From NCBI GenBank assembly GCA_902762385.1, contig CACWNQ010000014.1, positions 1 through 61,198 of the forward strand: 61,198 nt of DNA, written 5' to 3'. This document shows positions 1 to 9,486 of the stretch, piece after piece. This DNA is from an uncultured Bacteroidales bacterium. GTDB taxonomy: Bacteria > Bacteroidota > Bacteroidia > Bacteroidales > Muribaculaceae. Every line of letters begins with the position of its first letter. Position 1 is the first letter of the stretch. The notes below the pieces were generated by a model. That model was not told the origin of the DNA. It ran no database searches and worked only from the letters and a program-made list of their open reading frames with translations. The translations under genes and the position numbers were made by a program.

Positions 1-2
1 GC

Positions 3-293
3 GACATAGCAGCCCACACCGCACTCTCCAAGTCAACAATCCACCGCCTTCTCGCACAACCCAAGCTCCCACAAGAACAGCAAGAACAACCACAGGAGCA
101 GCAACAAGAAGATAATCAGCAAGAAAAAAAACAAAAAAGTGTCCCATCCATATGTTCCCATCCCCAAGTGTCATCACCTGGGCATATTGCTTCCCAGGAG
201 GAGGTTATAAAGAATTGTGATATCGGAGGCGTTGACAGTTCCGTCACTGTCGACATCGGCACTGAAACGGAAACGCTGGTCGCCATCGAGTAG
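3..293 (+). CDS. 3' end of a gene entering from the left; HTH-like, Gln/Glu-rich tail (partial)
   Basis: An open frame runs in from the left edge and stops with TAG at 291-293. Its first residues (DIAAHTALSKSTIHRLLAQP) look like a helix-turn-helix of the kind 'IAxxTGLSKSTVHRLL', followed by a very Gln/Glu-rich linker encoded at about 69-140. The remainder lies antisense to the end of the CotH gene, an overlap of 120 bases, so either the overlap is real or the frame is decayed after the linker. The HTH resemblance is what I see; the parent protein (primase, mobile-element or regulatory protein) cannot be named from this fragment. Confidence 0.4.
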   Translation, partial: DIAAHTALSKSTIHRLLAQPKLPQEQQEQPQEQQQEDNQQEKKQKSVPSICSHPQVSSPGHIASQEEVIKNCDIGGVDSSVTVDIGTETETLVAIE

Positions 294-2003
294 GAAGCAA
301 TAGATGGCTGTGACATCGGCAACATTGACTGCGCCGTCCATGTTCACATCGCCCTCTTTGCCCCACTGTGCATTGAGCCAAGCCACCTTCTTTGATATCA
401 CATCGAGGAATTCTTGTGGTTTATCGGGCGTGTGAGTGCTGGCATAGAAGTGCCATCTTAGTCGGTCTTGCTGCTCAGCGCCAATCACAAGGTCTCGCCA
501 TTGCCAAGCATGATCGACAAGACTGTCGAGAACGTGACTGTCGCAGAATTCACGCCACACAGCTCTCACCTCTTGCATGAATCGTGGGTATTTCAACAAC
601 TCCTTAATCCATAGGAAAGAAAAAGATGTACCGTAATCGAAAATGAAATGATCGCTTGTTGTACTCTCTTGAAAGAAACTGTTGTCAAAATCCCACACCG
701 GGCCAGTCATGAGCGGCTCGTACCAGCCAAGGTCTTTATATAGGAACAAGCTACCGGAGAAAGCCTCGACATTCTCCATCACCTCATTGATGACATAAAA
801 ACGCGCAAGGGTACCCATGTCGAGAATCTGCTCCCAGCCACGGTCGTTCTTGTCAGGCACATAAACGCAACTGTCGGCACGTGCCAAGAGGTCGTGGATA
901 TAGGTGCGCTGCAACTGCGAAAGCTCCTCGGGCGATTGAGTGACAAAACTAAACCGAGGATTAGCCGGGTCGTTGTTTTGATGCTGGTTAATCACCACAT
1001 TGCCGTCGTTCGAGAGTTCCAGTAGCCAGCCTCCCGTCACATTGTCGGGAATCTGCTCCATATCGGCCTGCTCCATAATGTCGACACGGCCACTCTCGAC
1101 CCTGATCTTCTCGCACAGGAAATAGAGGCCCATGTACTCGCCATTGAGCACCAGTTCGACCGGCAATTCACGTGGCGTGTAGGGCATCGCTAGCTGCCGG
1201 CTCATCTCGAAGCCTATGGCGTTGCGCAGATAACCACTGTAGTCCTCGTTGTGTGTCAGCAGCACAAAGTGTCGGCTCTTATCCAGACCAAGCGGCGAAA
1301 CCTTCGATGCAAATTTCACCTTATAAGGCTTCTTGTAAGAGTTTTTCCAAGTCCAGTTGCCACGTCCTTTCACCTCAATAGTCAGTGGTTCTTCACTTGA
1401 CCCCAATGGGCTAACGGCATCATCAATCCACAGGGCACCATCGATATACTGATCTTTACTCACAATAGTTGCCGAGTCGCGAGTGTTGAGGTAGATAATG
1501 GGCAAGGTGCCCGATGTGGTGGCATCATAACTATAGTCGGCGCGCCAATATCCATCGCTGAGGCGGCTGTTATTTAATGGACAGTATACCCAGTATTGTA
1601 CAAGTGGGTCGTTGACGATATTAGTTGAAGCTTTCAAGCCAGTACGTCGCAACTCGCCACCAGCCACTGCCAAGCTATCAAGAAACACATTAAGGCGCGT
1701 GGCGAATGTTCCAGCCTGAGCATCGGTCTCGACAAACGTGAAATAAGAAAAATTGATAATATCTTCGTCTATGCTTGCTTTCCAAAAATTTCGACCCTCG
1801 ACAGGAGCCATTTCATAGACCTTGGTCAATGCGCTAGTTACATTGCCCACCACAAGTTTCACTCGAGAGAACTTGAGCTTGCTGTTATCGAAATAATAGT
1901 CGCCAGCACTGAAACTCACAGCACTAGCAGTGAAACAACACACACCAGCCACCACAGGCAGAATCATCGTGACGACTAATCGTGAAAAGTGTGTTGCATT
2001 CAT
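174..2003 (-). CDS. Secreted CotH-family protein with C-terminal dockerin-like repeats
   Basis: 609 residues. An N-terminal hydrophobic segment (about residues 10-30) is a signal peptide. The CotH core holds the family landmarks: GRGNWTW, KKPYKVKF, a GYLRN segment, LNGEYMGLYFLCEKI, VDIMEQ and a late GPVWDFDNSF, the last matching the WDFD metal-binding motif of CotH kinases. After about residue 550 there are two calcium-loop repeats (GDVNMDGAVNVADVTAIY and DVDSDGTVNASDITILY) like a type I dockerin pair. CotH proteins are atypical protein kinases; the substrate here is unknown. It lies 14 bases downstream of the DUF4421 gene, so it probably shares its transcript. A paralogue of nearly the same length and layout sits at 39166-40974. 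Confidence 0.9.
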   Translation of the reverse strand: MNATHFSRLVVTMILPVVAGVCCFTASAVSFSAGDYYFDNSKLKFSRVKLVVGNVTSALTKVYEMAPVEGRNFWKASIDEDIINFSYFTFVETDAQAGTFATRLNVFLDSLAVAGGELRRTGLKASTNIVNDPLVQYWVYCPLNNSRLSDGYWRADYSYDATTSGTLPIIYLNTRDSATIVSKDQYIDGALWIDDAVSPLGSSEEPLTIEVKGRGNWTWKNSYKKPYKVKFASKVSPLGLDKSRHFVLLTHNEDYSGYLRNAIGFEMSRQLAMPYTPRELPVELVLNGEYMGLYFLCEKIRVESGRVDIMEQADMEQIPDNVTGGWLLELSNDGNVVINQHQNNDPANPRFSFVTQSPEELSQLQRTYIHDLLARADSCVYVPDKNDRGWEQILDMGTLARFYVINEVMENVEAFSGSLFLYKDLGWYEPLMTGPVWDFDNSFFQESTTSDHFIFDYGTSFSFLWIKELLKYPRFMQEVRAVWREFCDSHVLDSLVDHAWQWRDLVIGAEQQDRLRWHFYASTHTPDKPQEFLDVISKKVAWLNAQWGKEGDVNMDGAVNVADVTAIYCFLLDGDQRFRFSADVDSDGTVNASDITILYNLLLGSNMPR

Positions 2004-2017
2004 GAGTTAGAGTATAA

Positions 2018-3274
2018 TCAGAACCTGAAACCGGCTGTAAGAGTGAGGTCTTCCTGGGAATTGATGAAGTTATGGTACTTGCTATGATATAGATGCGCAT
2101 CAAAGATGAAATGTAACCCATAGAAGAAATTGCCAGCGATGCGAACCAAGCCTACCCTACCCCTAAGGTCGAGTGCAAACATGTCGCGCTTACCGTCAAC
2201 CGAGTCCTCAAACGAGTGATTCCACCCTATCGACGGTGCTGCAGTAATGTTGAGCAGCCAGTTGCGATGGAACACCCAGTTATAGGCATAACCCAGCAAG
2301 AAACTGTAAGAACGATGATGATACTTATAATAAGGATTTATGCCCTCATCGGGCAGGTAAACGCGCATTTCCACAGGCAAATCTGAAAAGTCGATGTCAA
2401 CATTCTGGTTAGTAACCAGAAATCCTGCTATAAAGCTGCCTGCGCTGCGTTTTTGCAGCTTAGAGAAACTATAGGCAGCCGCTTGCGAGTACTTGCGATG
2501 GTTGAAGAAGTAGTAAAGGTCAAATCCCCAAGTTCTTTGTTCAAGGCCGTCAAACTTTTGTCTAGCAGGTTTCTTATTGTTATATTCTCCAAACCGCTCG
2601 ATGGTCACAGTACCTGAATTGCGCGACTTATAGGCCTCAAACGAGAATCTTGAAGTGGCGAAAGATATATTCCACTTAGCGTGGCGGGTTGGGTCTCGAC
2701 CAAACACATTGTCGAGGTCAAACATATAGGTGTAACCAATGCCCATATAGGAGAAATGCAAACCAACGCTAGAGTTGATATTAGAGTGCATGAACACCTT
2801 CATGCTGTTGTGGGCAATCATTCCTCCATAGCTGTCGAGCCAGTTATTGTTGATTACCATAATCTTGAAGTCCTTGTCGATGCCCACAACATAGGCAGTA
2901 TCGTAGTTGTTGAATGCCTTGGAGTAGAAGTTATAGGCTTTGGCGGCCAAATTTAGAAAACCAGGTTTCTTAGCTGTCGGGTCTTTAAAGAAACTCCACT
3001 CGCCGTTAACAATGCATCGGCGCCAGTAGTCATCGTCGCGAGTGGTGTCGAAAGGAATGGCATCGATACTGTCGCGAATGTGCTTGAGGAACGCTTTGCG
3101 GTCATCGAGAGGAGCGAATGGGTCGCTACCTTTCTTGTAGTCGCTGCCGGTCGAAGTGTTGTAACTAACCGAATCGCTCACACCACTGGCACAATCTATC
3201 GCCATACCATTAGCACTTGGAGCAATAGCTACGGTTATAATCATGAATAATATGGATAGAAGTGCTTTTCTCAT
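2018..3274 (-). CDS. DUF4421 family exported protein, coupled to tamB
   Basis: 418 residues. The protein starts with a signal peptide (hydrophobic to about residue 22). Around residues 120-150 it carries the DUF4421-like block with YDTAYVVGIDKDFKIMVINN followed by NWLDSYGGM, and it ends in alternating aromatic strands finishing in AGFRF, which suggests an outer-membrane barrel or barrel-like fold. The start ATG overlaps the tamB stop as ATGA (3271-3274), which indicates translational coupling to tamB. No enzymatic motif is visible. The family has no settled function; the coupling and the terminal aromatic residue suggest an envelope role. Confidence 0.8.
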   Translation of the reverse strand: MRKALLSILFMIITVAIAPSANGMAIDCASGVSDSVSYNTSTGSDYKKGSDPFAPLDDRKAFLKHIRDSIDAIPFDTTRDDDYWRRCIVNGEWSFFKDPTAKKPGFLNLAAKAYNFYSKAFNNYDTAYVVGIDKDFKIMVINNNWLDSYGGMIAHNSMKVFMHSNINSSVGLHFSYMGIGYTYMFDLDNVFGRDPTRHAKWNISFATSRFSFEAYKSRNSGTVTIERFGEYNNKKPARQKFDGLEQRTWGFDLYYFFNHRKYSQAAAYSFSKLQKRSAGSFIAGFLVTNQNVDIDFSDLPVEMRVYLPDEGINPYYKYHHRSYSFLLGYAYNWVFHRNWLLNITAAPSIGWNHSFEDSVDGKRDMFALDLRGRVGLVRIAGNFFYGLHFIFDAHLYHSKYHNFINSQEDLTLTAGFRF

Positions 3275-6200
3275 CGTGTAGTAGTATCAGTTGGCTGTGT
3301 TTCAACTTTGCGACTGGTGAATCGCAGCAAGGTATCTTGAGTGGGCGCTGGAGCATAACGGTGTGTGCTGTCGATTAGCGACGACTGTGGTTTCTTCTTG
3401 AAGAGTCTGTCGAAATCGTGCTTGAATACCACACCCACGCCCTGCGTTGTCATTGCATTGCGCACATAGTAATTCTGGTCGTTGAAGTGGTTATAAACCT
3501 TGAGTCGTATCGAGCCCCTGCGATTGAGCAGATATTCAAGGTCGAAGTCACCAATGAAGTTGCTGTTGCGTGTGTTATATGTGTTGTCGCGATAGCCAAA
3601 GTTACCGTTGAATATAAGCCTATTATTCAAGAGTTGGCTTGACAAGGCAAGGTTAACCTCAACATCGCTGAAGTCGCCCTTGTTGCTGCGGAAGTTTGGC
3701 GAAATCTGCCAATTCTCGCTCAATTGCCCGAGCATGTTAGTCAACTGCGACGAAATGGTCGATGATGCAACCGAAGTGAATTCGTTGTTATTCTTGCTCG
3801 CCTGCATGTAGTCGGGGGTGTAGAAGCGGTTGAGAGCCAGCAGATAGATAATCTGACGGTTCATCATCTCATCGGTGCTGATTACACTCTTGACCTTACG
3901 GTAGGCATCACTCGAGAGAGTGGGGAATTCAAGGTCGAATGAGAGTTCCGGCTCACTAATTCCACCTTTCACCTTAAGGAGGGCATTGACAGGCACGTTG
4001 GTGCGGTTGATGTCGCGGTCGGTGCTGAACGAGGCGTCAAGGTCACTCAGGTTGGCGTTAAGTGAATAGACTGCGCTAATGTCGAGAATGGCATTATAGG
4101 GGTCGCCATCGAAACTAATGGTGCTGCCATTACGAATAGTAAAGTCTTTGAGGATAATATCCTGAAGACTGAAGTTGTAGGAGCCTTTCTCAAGTGTGTA
4201 TTTGCCAAACATATCGAAAGCCTCGTCGATGCTGTTATAGTTAAGTCGCAAATTGCCTGAGCCAAATGCGCGAATGCGATCGCCTCCCACGGGGTCCATC
4301 ACTAGCACAATCTCGGCCTCGGGGGTGATGTCGGCCTGAAGCTCGATGCTAAAGTGAGTGGGCAATGACTCCTGTTGTTGCTTCTGCTCAATCTGCCTTG
4401 CTAGCTGCCGCACAATCTCGGGCACACTGTCATTATGCTCGGGCACTGTGTCGACCACAGCCACCGGCAAGTCTTTCTTGTCGCGGTCGCGGAAGCTGAT
4501 GAAATTATACTCGCTTGCCTCCTCCATATCGCTCAACACAAATGTGAACTTGCTTCGGCTTGCCGTCTCCATATTGACATTGATACGCACCTCGCCCGGC
4601 TCACCAGCAATGATGGCTGTGCCGTTTCCATAGATGGTTCCATACCAGTCTGGGTTCATATTTGGTGTGATATCGTAGCACAACAAGTGGGAGGCATCGG
4701 TCACCGTGAAGTTGAACTCGGGATTGTGGAAGGCATCGTGCTTGAGCCAGCCATTAAGCTTGGCCGTGTTCTTGTCGCGATCGGTTATAGTGATGTCGCT
4801 GAATTGTATCAAGCCTGGATCGATGTGAACCGAATCGGTACAGGTGTAGGTTGTATTGGTATAACCAACCTTAATGCTGAAATCTTCGGCATAAACATCG
4901 CCCATGAGATCAATGGTCTTGAAATTACCAAACAGCACTGCATGGCCTGAAACCAAACCATGAACCTCGTCGGTGAACGCCGCCATGAATGGTTTCATGA
5001 ACTCGACGTTGGCTTTGTCGGCGTCAAACTCAAGATAAAGCGAATCGGAAGCAGCGAAAATCTCACCGTTGATTTGAGTGTGACGACCATTGCTCTGTGC
5101 AAGGTCACAACCTAGCACAACACCAGTGTTCTCGCTGTCGAAATGGCTCTCGATTTCGGCATCACCCATGGGTGCTCCGTTATAGTACAGGTTCTTGACG
5201 TGCAGCTTGGGCGACGTGCTCAATCGTGGTGCTCCCGAGAAGACGTCGGCAACAACCACATCGCCAGTTGCCACTCCACCAAAGTTCACATGATTGATTT
5301 TCAGAGTCTCGAAGATGTAATCGAGATGTATGTTTTTGAGCGAGACATAGAGTTCGTCGTCGGGATCACGCGACACACGCCCGGCAATCTTGATGAACTG
5401 GTCGTCGCAGCTTCCTTCAAGGTCGTTCACTTCAAGAGCGCCACCTTCATATTTTAGACTACCCTGTCGCACTTGCCACACTGTGTCGTTAAACACCATC
5501 TCGGTGGGATTGACATTAACGGTAGTCTTGAACTTGCCATTGCTGTCGCGCCCAAGTAGTGCCGACACATTGAGATTGCCATGATAATCGCTCTCACGCT
5601 TGAGCACCCAGTTAACGTTGGCATCCACACAGTCGTTAACGGCATTAGCATCCACATTCAAAGCGATGTTACCTTTCTTGTTGGGGAAAATGGTGTGGGC
5701 GCTCAGCATCACATTGTCGCAATTCTCCTCTTTGGCAACATGCAGTGTAGTACCCTCAATTATTTTGTTGCCCTGCTGCAAGTAGGGCAGGTTAACATCG
5801 GCATTGAGGCTACTCCTGGGCTCATTGAAGTGACCACTCACAGTTGCCTTGTAGATGAGCTTCACAGGCAGGTGGGCATAAGATGAAATAAACGATTCAA
5901 ACTCCTCGTTGGGTTCAATCACAAAGTTGAAGTCGAAGTCGTTGGCACCATTAGTGGGTGGTGTGTGGCCACTCATCAGCTGCGGGAAGCACTTAGCGGC
6001 AATGCTTTTCACTGCCGGAACTATGGTGTTGAAGTCGAAACTGCCATTGACCGAGCCTTGCAGGAAGTCGGTGCTCACGTCGATGTGCTGTGGATAGCCA
6101 TCGCGCTTAGCGTCGACCGTCAGGTTATCCATGTGGAAGCCCTTGCCTGTGTTGCTATTAATGAATGAAACGTTGTCGACCTTCACATTGCCTGCAAGAT

Positions 6201-8157
6201 TATTGAGGTTGTTGCCAGTGACCTTGCCTTGCATCTTCACATTAAGCGCACTGGCAGGATACTTGCTCGAGAGGTTCAGTTTCGACAAGTTCACGTTATG
6301 GGCCACCAGGTCGAAGTCGTAACTAGAGTTGGCACCATCGAGCAGCACTTTGCCATCAAGGTCGACTTTGCCGTTAGGGTCGTTGACGGCCAGCGTGCCG
6401 GTGTAGTTGTTGTGGTCGATATCGACATCGGCCTTAATATTGTGATAACGATAACCCTTGAGGTCGATGTGGTCCACGTCACCCTTTATCTTAGCCACAA
6501 TGACATTATCGGGCGAGATGGTGCCGTCGACATTGACATCGGCAGTGAGCAAGCCCAGCAAGTCGTTTTTATCAAGAATTGTGCCTAGAGCCAGATTGGT
6601 GGTTGAAACTTGCCCATGCAGTCGCTTCTCGGCCCCGTTGTGGAACTCTCCATCGACTTTCACGTCGCCCAGGGCTGTTGTCACCATAGCCTTGGCAGCA
6701 ACATCGGCCCGAGTTCCCGACGCCTCGCCACTGAGCTTTATGTTGCCACCCTTGTCGAGTAGCGATTGCACACGTGGTGGCAATGCGGCTACGTTGCTTG
6801 CCAGTCTCGACACATAACTTGCCTGAGTTTCAAGGTCGATGTGCTTCACACTATATTGCAACTCGCTTATATTGCTCAAGTTGCTAAGGGTACCACCATC
6901 AACGTTAAGTTTAATTCCGCCATCACGGGTAGCAAGGCTCAGGCTCTCGAAATTGAAGTTGTCGCGCTGCACGTCGGCAGCCAGTCTCTTGCCATGCAGT
7001 GCCACATCGCCGCATTGGTCAATGATGCTTTGAGCCTTAGTGGGCACGTTGGCAAAACTGCGGGCGAGGCGTGACAACTCGCCATCACTGGCATCAAGGT
7101 CAATATGGTCAAGGTTCAGCGCCAGATTGCGTGGACTACGGTAGTTAGTTGCCGTGCCAGCCACGTCAAGATCGATACCACGGGTCTTGACAAGCAACTT
7201 GCGCACATCGAGACGGTCAAATGTCGAGCCTGCATCTACAGTGAAATGGATTGGCTCGTTGAGTTGTGCCAACTTTGGCTCAAAGGTCTTGAGGTCGGCA
7301 GGCGTGATGTAGTTTTCCTCCATCTTGAGCTCAAGAGGAGCAACCTTTATCTCGCTGATGGCATTCTTGAGCGACGAGTAGTGGAAAGTGGTGTTCGACG
7401 GCGTGAGTCGTGTTCCAGGCAGTTCCACAACGAGATTTTCAATCTGGGTGCGGTGGTCATCTATCTTGAACTTGCCACTGAGCCTGCGCAACTCAAGCCC
7501 ATTTTTCTCGTTAAAGGCTAGCCTGTCGACATCGATGATGAAATCATTGTTCTTGATACGGGGAAACACAAGGTCGGCAGTCAAGTCGGTGACCTTGATG
7601 TGGTTGGGGTCGAACCGTCCTGGCGCCTTGCGTGGCTCATTCAAAACATCATAGGCAAGGTCACAATTGCGCAAAACGGCATTATTTATCTTGATATCGT
7701 AAGGCTTGGGGGGCTGGTCGGGTTTTGGTTTGAACTTGTCAATTATGAACTGCAAGTTGGTGGGACTGTTCTTGTCGGGGCGAGTCACCGTGCCGTGCAG
7801 ACCATCGATTTCGGCATAGTTGAAAACCAACTTGCGCCGCACCACTAGGTCGTAGAGGCTCACTCCGGCACCCAGCTTGTCGACCTTTATAAGGTCGCCT
7901 CCCGATTGGTCGGGAATCTTCACCCCCGTGAGGATCACTTGGTTGAACGGTGATATGCTCACGCCATCGATTGTGACACGGGTCTCAAGAAACTTGCTTG
8001 CCTCGCGCTCGGCAACAGCCTTAATCTTGTTCTGGAAATAGGGCATGCTCACCCCCAGGTAGAGTGCGGCATAAGCAACCACCAGCAGCACCACCACAAT
8101 CATTATGGTAGCGCGCAAGGTGTTGTAAATCCAGCGTAAGGCGTTGTTCATCGTCAA
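3271..8157 (-). CDS. tamB: TamB-like translocation and assembly module protein
   Basis: 1628 residues, typical for Bacteroidetes TamB. One N-terminal transmembrane anchor (about residues 13-35) is followed by a very long run of beta-strand repeats with alternating hydrophobic residues (AsmA/TamB type), and the C-terminal DUF490 region (about 1250-1600) ends in strands such as NGNFGYRD and LEYLLNRRGSIRLKVYN. In proteobacteria TamB bridges the inner membrane to the BamA-family protein TamA and supports barrel assembly or lipid transport; the same envelope-bridging role is inferred here. The start at 8157 lies 6 bases after a small ORF, and a second in-frame ATG is two codons on. The coding strand is leftward; the antisense frames along it are shadows. 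Confidence 0.9.
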   Translation of the reverse strand: MTMNNALRWIYNTLRATIMIVVVLLVVAYAALYLGVSMPYFQNKIKAVAEREASKFLETRVTIDGVSISPFNQVILTGVKIPDQSGGDLIKVDKLGAGVSLYDLVVRRKLVFNYAEIDGLHGTVTRPDKNSPTNLQFIIDKFKPKPDQPPKPYDIKINNAVLRNCDLAYDVLNEPRKAPGRFDPNHIKVTDLTADLVFPRIKNNDFIIDVDRLAFNEKNGLELRRLSGKFKIDDHRTQIENLVVELPGTRLTPSNTTFHYSSLKNAISEIKVAPLELKMEENYITPADLKTFEPKLAQLNEPIHFTVDAGSTFDRLDVRKLLVKTRGIDLDVAGTATNYRSPRNLALNLDHIDLDASDGELSRLARSFANVPTKAQSIIDQCGDVALHGKRLAADVQRDNFNFESLSLATRDGGIKLNVDGGTLSNLSNISELQYSVKHIDLETQASYVSRLASNVAALPPRVQSLLDKGGNIKLSGEASGTRADVAAKAMVTTALGDVKVDGEFHNGAEKRLHGQVSTTNLALGTILDKNDLLGLLTADVNVDGTISPDNVIVAKIKGDVDHIDLKGYRYHNIKADVDIDHNNYTGTLAVNDPNGKVDLDGKVLLDGANSSYDFDLVAHNVNLSKLNLSSKYPASALNVKMQGKVTGNNLNNLAGNVKVDNVSFINSNTGKGFHMDNLTVDAKRDGYPQHIDVSTDFLQGSVNGSFDFNTIVPAVKSIAAKCFPQLMSGHTPPTNGANDFDFNFVIEPNEEFESFISSYAHLPVKLIYKATVSGHFNEPRSSLNADVNLPYLQQGNKIIEGTTLHVAKEENCDNVMLSAHTIFPNKKGNIALNVDANAVNDCVDANVNWVLKRESDYHGNLNVSALLGRDSNGKFKTTVNVNPTEMVFNDTVWQVRQGSLKYEGGALEVNDLEGSCDDQFIKIAGRVSRDPDDELYVSLKNIHLDYIFETLKINHVNFGGVATGDVVVADVFSGAPRLSTSPKLHVKNLYYNGAPMGDAEIESHFDSENTGVVLGCDLAQSNGRHTQINGEIFAASDSLYLEFDADKANVEFMKPFMAAFTDEVHGLVSGHAVLFGNFKTIDLMGDVYAEDFSIKVGYTNTTYTCTDSVHIDPGLIQFSDITITDRDKNTAKLNGWLKHDAFHNPEFNFTVTDASHLLCYDITPNMNPDWYGTIYGNGTAIIAGEPGEVRINVNMETASRSKFTFVLSDMEEASEYNFISFRDRDKKDLPVAVVDTVPEHNDSVPEIVRQLARQIEQKQQQESLPTHFSIELQADITPEAEIVLVMDPVGGDRIRAFGSGNLRLNYNSIDEAFDMFGKYTLEKGSYNFSLQDIILKDFTIRNGSTISFDGDPYNAILDISAVYSLNANLSDLDASFSTDRDINRTNVPVNALLKVKGGISEPELSFDLEFPTLSSDAYRKVKSVISTDEMMNRQIIYLLALNRFYTPDYMQASKNNNEFTSVASSTISSQLTNMLGQLSENWQISPNFRSNKGDFSDVEVNLALSSQLLNNRLIFNGNFGYRDNTYNTRNSNFIGDFDLEYLLNRRGSIRLKVYNHFNDQNYYVRNAMTTQGVGVVFKHDFDRLFKKKPQSSLIDSTHRYAPAPTQDTLLRFTSRKVETQPTDTTTR

Positions 8158-8163
8158 GCTTCT

Positions 8164-8265
8164 TCAAGTTGTTTTAATCGGCAGGCCAGCCTGTGTCTGC
8201 CCTCTCTCGTTGATCCACTGCAGTGCCGCGGGTGCCTGCTTGGGGTTTTCATTTATATATTTCAT
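8164..8265 (-). CDS. Possible small leader ORF (33 codons) just upstream of tamB
   Basis: In the tamB leader an ATG at 8265 opens 33 codons (beginning MKYINENPKQAPAALQW) and stops with TGA six bases before the tamB start. The composition is protein-like (Pro, Gln, Ala, Trp) and not low-complexity. It lies downstream of the predicted tamB promoter, so it would be transcribed. It could be a small protein, a translational-coupling peptide, or a relic of an older gene. I do not recognise it. Confidence 0.35.
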   Translation of the reverse strand: MKYINENPKQAPAALQWINERGQTQAGLPIKTT

Positions 8266-8298
8266 AATCGCGCGTATAATAAAAATGTATTTAACCTA

Positions 8299-8306
8299 CA
8301 AAGTTA
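8299..8306 (-). promoter_or_regulatory. -7 element (TAACTTTG) of the tamB promoter
   Basis: Read on the minus strand this is TAACTTTG, an exact TAnnTTTG match. The -33 box is not clear. It would give a tamB leader of roughly 135 bases including the small ORF. Confidence 0.45.
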
Positions 8307-8481
8307 ACGACATTTTTGAAATAATCTTGACTTTATTGCAGATTTTACAATATTTTATTATTTCCTTTTAAGTAACATGATAATTAATTCACTGGAAATA
8401 TTACCGGCCGATCTATTTTCAAAATGTCACAAAAGAACGGTTAAAATTTCTCAAACATTAGCGAAATTACTAGAAAACCAT

Positions 8482-8489
8482 TATATTTG
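8482..8489 (+). promoter_or_regulatory. -7 element (TATATTTG) for the AraC-type gene
   Basis: TATATTTG matches TAnnTTTG about 55 bases before the ATG. The -33 region about 20 bases upstream (around 8458) is only a weak match. Confidence 0.4.
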
Positions 8490-8544
8490 TGGTCAAAATC
8501 AGAATATACTATAGAGATTATGTCCATCTAGACCCTTAAGAATC

Positions 8545-9393
8545 ATGAGTCATCGAGAGAGAATCGAGCAGAACGGCTACTACGCATTCAGCCTATCAAG
8601 GAGCAGTGATGCTAATGCCACTACCCCCATCGAGGCAAAATACACAGCCATCGTGCTATGCACCCAAGGCGAGGCCACCATTGAGTGCAACATGGAGAAC
8701 TACACGCTGCACGCCGGCGACTGCCTGTGCGTGGGCAATGTGATTTACAAGAGCACCGTGCACATGAGCGACGACTTCAAGGCCCGAGTGCTGATAAGCA
8801 AGAGCGCATTTGCCCTCGACACGATAGTGGGCATCCCCATGGGCTTCATGGAGATGATACACACCCGGCCCTGCGTGAACATCACCGACTCCAGCACACT
8901 TGCCCTGCTGTGCAACTACATCGACAACCTCGACCTGCTGCAACACATGCAGCTGGGCAACAGGCACAAAGAGCTCGTGGTGCTCACCTTCCGCTCCATA
9001 GTGCTGCTAATGGCAATGATAAGAGGGGGCAACGGCAGCGACATGGGCAAGATGGTGTATGGCCAGGGCGACATCTACTTCAGGAACTTCATTGAGCTCA
9101 TCGACGACCACGTGAAGCAGGAGCATGAAGTTGCGTTCTATGCCAGCAAGCTGAACATCACCCCTAAATATCTGAGCGAAGTGTGCAAACTCAAGAGTGG
9201 GCACAAAGCTAAGGAAATAATCTCGTCGTTCCTCATCTCAAAAATCAAGCAAGAGATGGTGGTGTCGGGCAAGTCGATAAAGACCATTGCCTATGAATAT
9301 GGCTTTGCCGACCAGTCGAGCATGGGCAAGTTCTTCAGCAAGATGACAGGGAAGTCGCCAGGTGACTTCCGCAAGGGAGCAGTGAAACCATGA
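8545..9393 (+). CDS. AraC family transcriptional regulator
   Basis: 282 residues. The N-terminal half resembles a cupin-type sensing domain (strand-rich, with EATIECNMENYTLHAGDCLC at about 50-70). The C-terminal 100 residues hold the double helix-turn-helix of AraC/XylS proteins: first helix pair around ASKLNITPKYLSEVCKLKSG, second around SIKTIAYEYGFADQSSMGKF, and the closing family motif FSKMTGKSPGDFR. It is a cytoplasmic DNA-binding regulator; the ligand is unknown. It stands alone, divergent from tamB and convergent with the next gene across a strong hairpin, so the target is not evident from context. Confidence 0.93.
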   Translation: MSHRERIEQNGYYAFSLSRSSDANATTPIEAKYTAIVLCTQGEATIECNMENYTLHAGDCLCVGNVIYKSTVHMSDDFKARVLISKSAFALDTIVGIPMGFMEMIHTRPCVNITDSSTLALLCNYIDNLDLLQHMQLGNRHKELVVLTFRSIVLLMAMIRGGNGSDMGKMVYGQGDIYFRNFIELIDDHVKQEHEVAFYASKLNITPKYLSEVCKLKSGHKAKEIISSFLISKIKQEMVVSGKSIKTIAYEYGFADQSSMGKFFSKMTGKSPGDFRKGAVKP

Positions 9394-9424
9394 CAAGCTG
9401 CACACCAGCTTGAAAAAAACAGAA

Positions 9425-9450
9425 AAAGGTGCCTCAATTGAGGCACCTTT
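9425..9450. terminator. Perfect palindrome terminator between convergent genes
   Basis: A perfect 26-base palindrome with half-site AAAGGTGCCTCAA. On the minus strand it is followed by a T-rich tract (TTTTTCTGTTTTTTT), a good terminator for the leftward gene ending at 9487. On the plus strand the tail is poorer, but it sits 31 bases after the AraC-type gene and may serve both. Confidence 0.8.
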
Positions 9451-9486
9451 AGTATTACAATAACGCTAACTCTCACATGGTTAGGA

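Larger units (their letters stand above)
8158..8544. other. Divergent intergenic region between tamB and the AraC gene
   Basis: The tamB-proximal half is GC-richer and holds the 33-codon ORF; the half near the AraC-type gene is very AT-rich and contains the two divergent promoter elements. No other gene is seen. Confidence 0.6.

Noticed and set aside
4435-4950. 171-codon open frame on the plus strand
   Set aside because: It lies wholly inside tamB on the opposite strand; tamB is supported over its full length.
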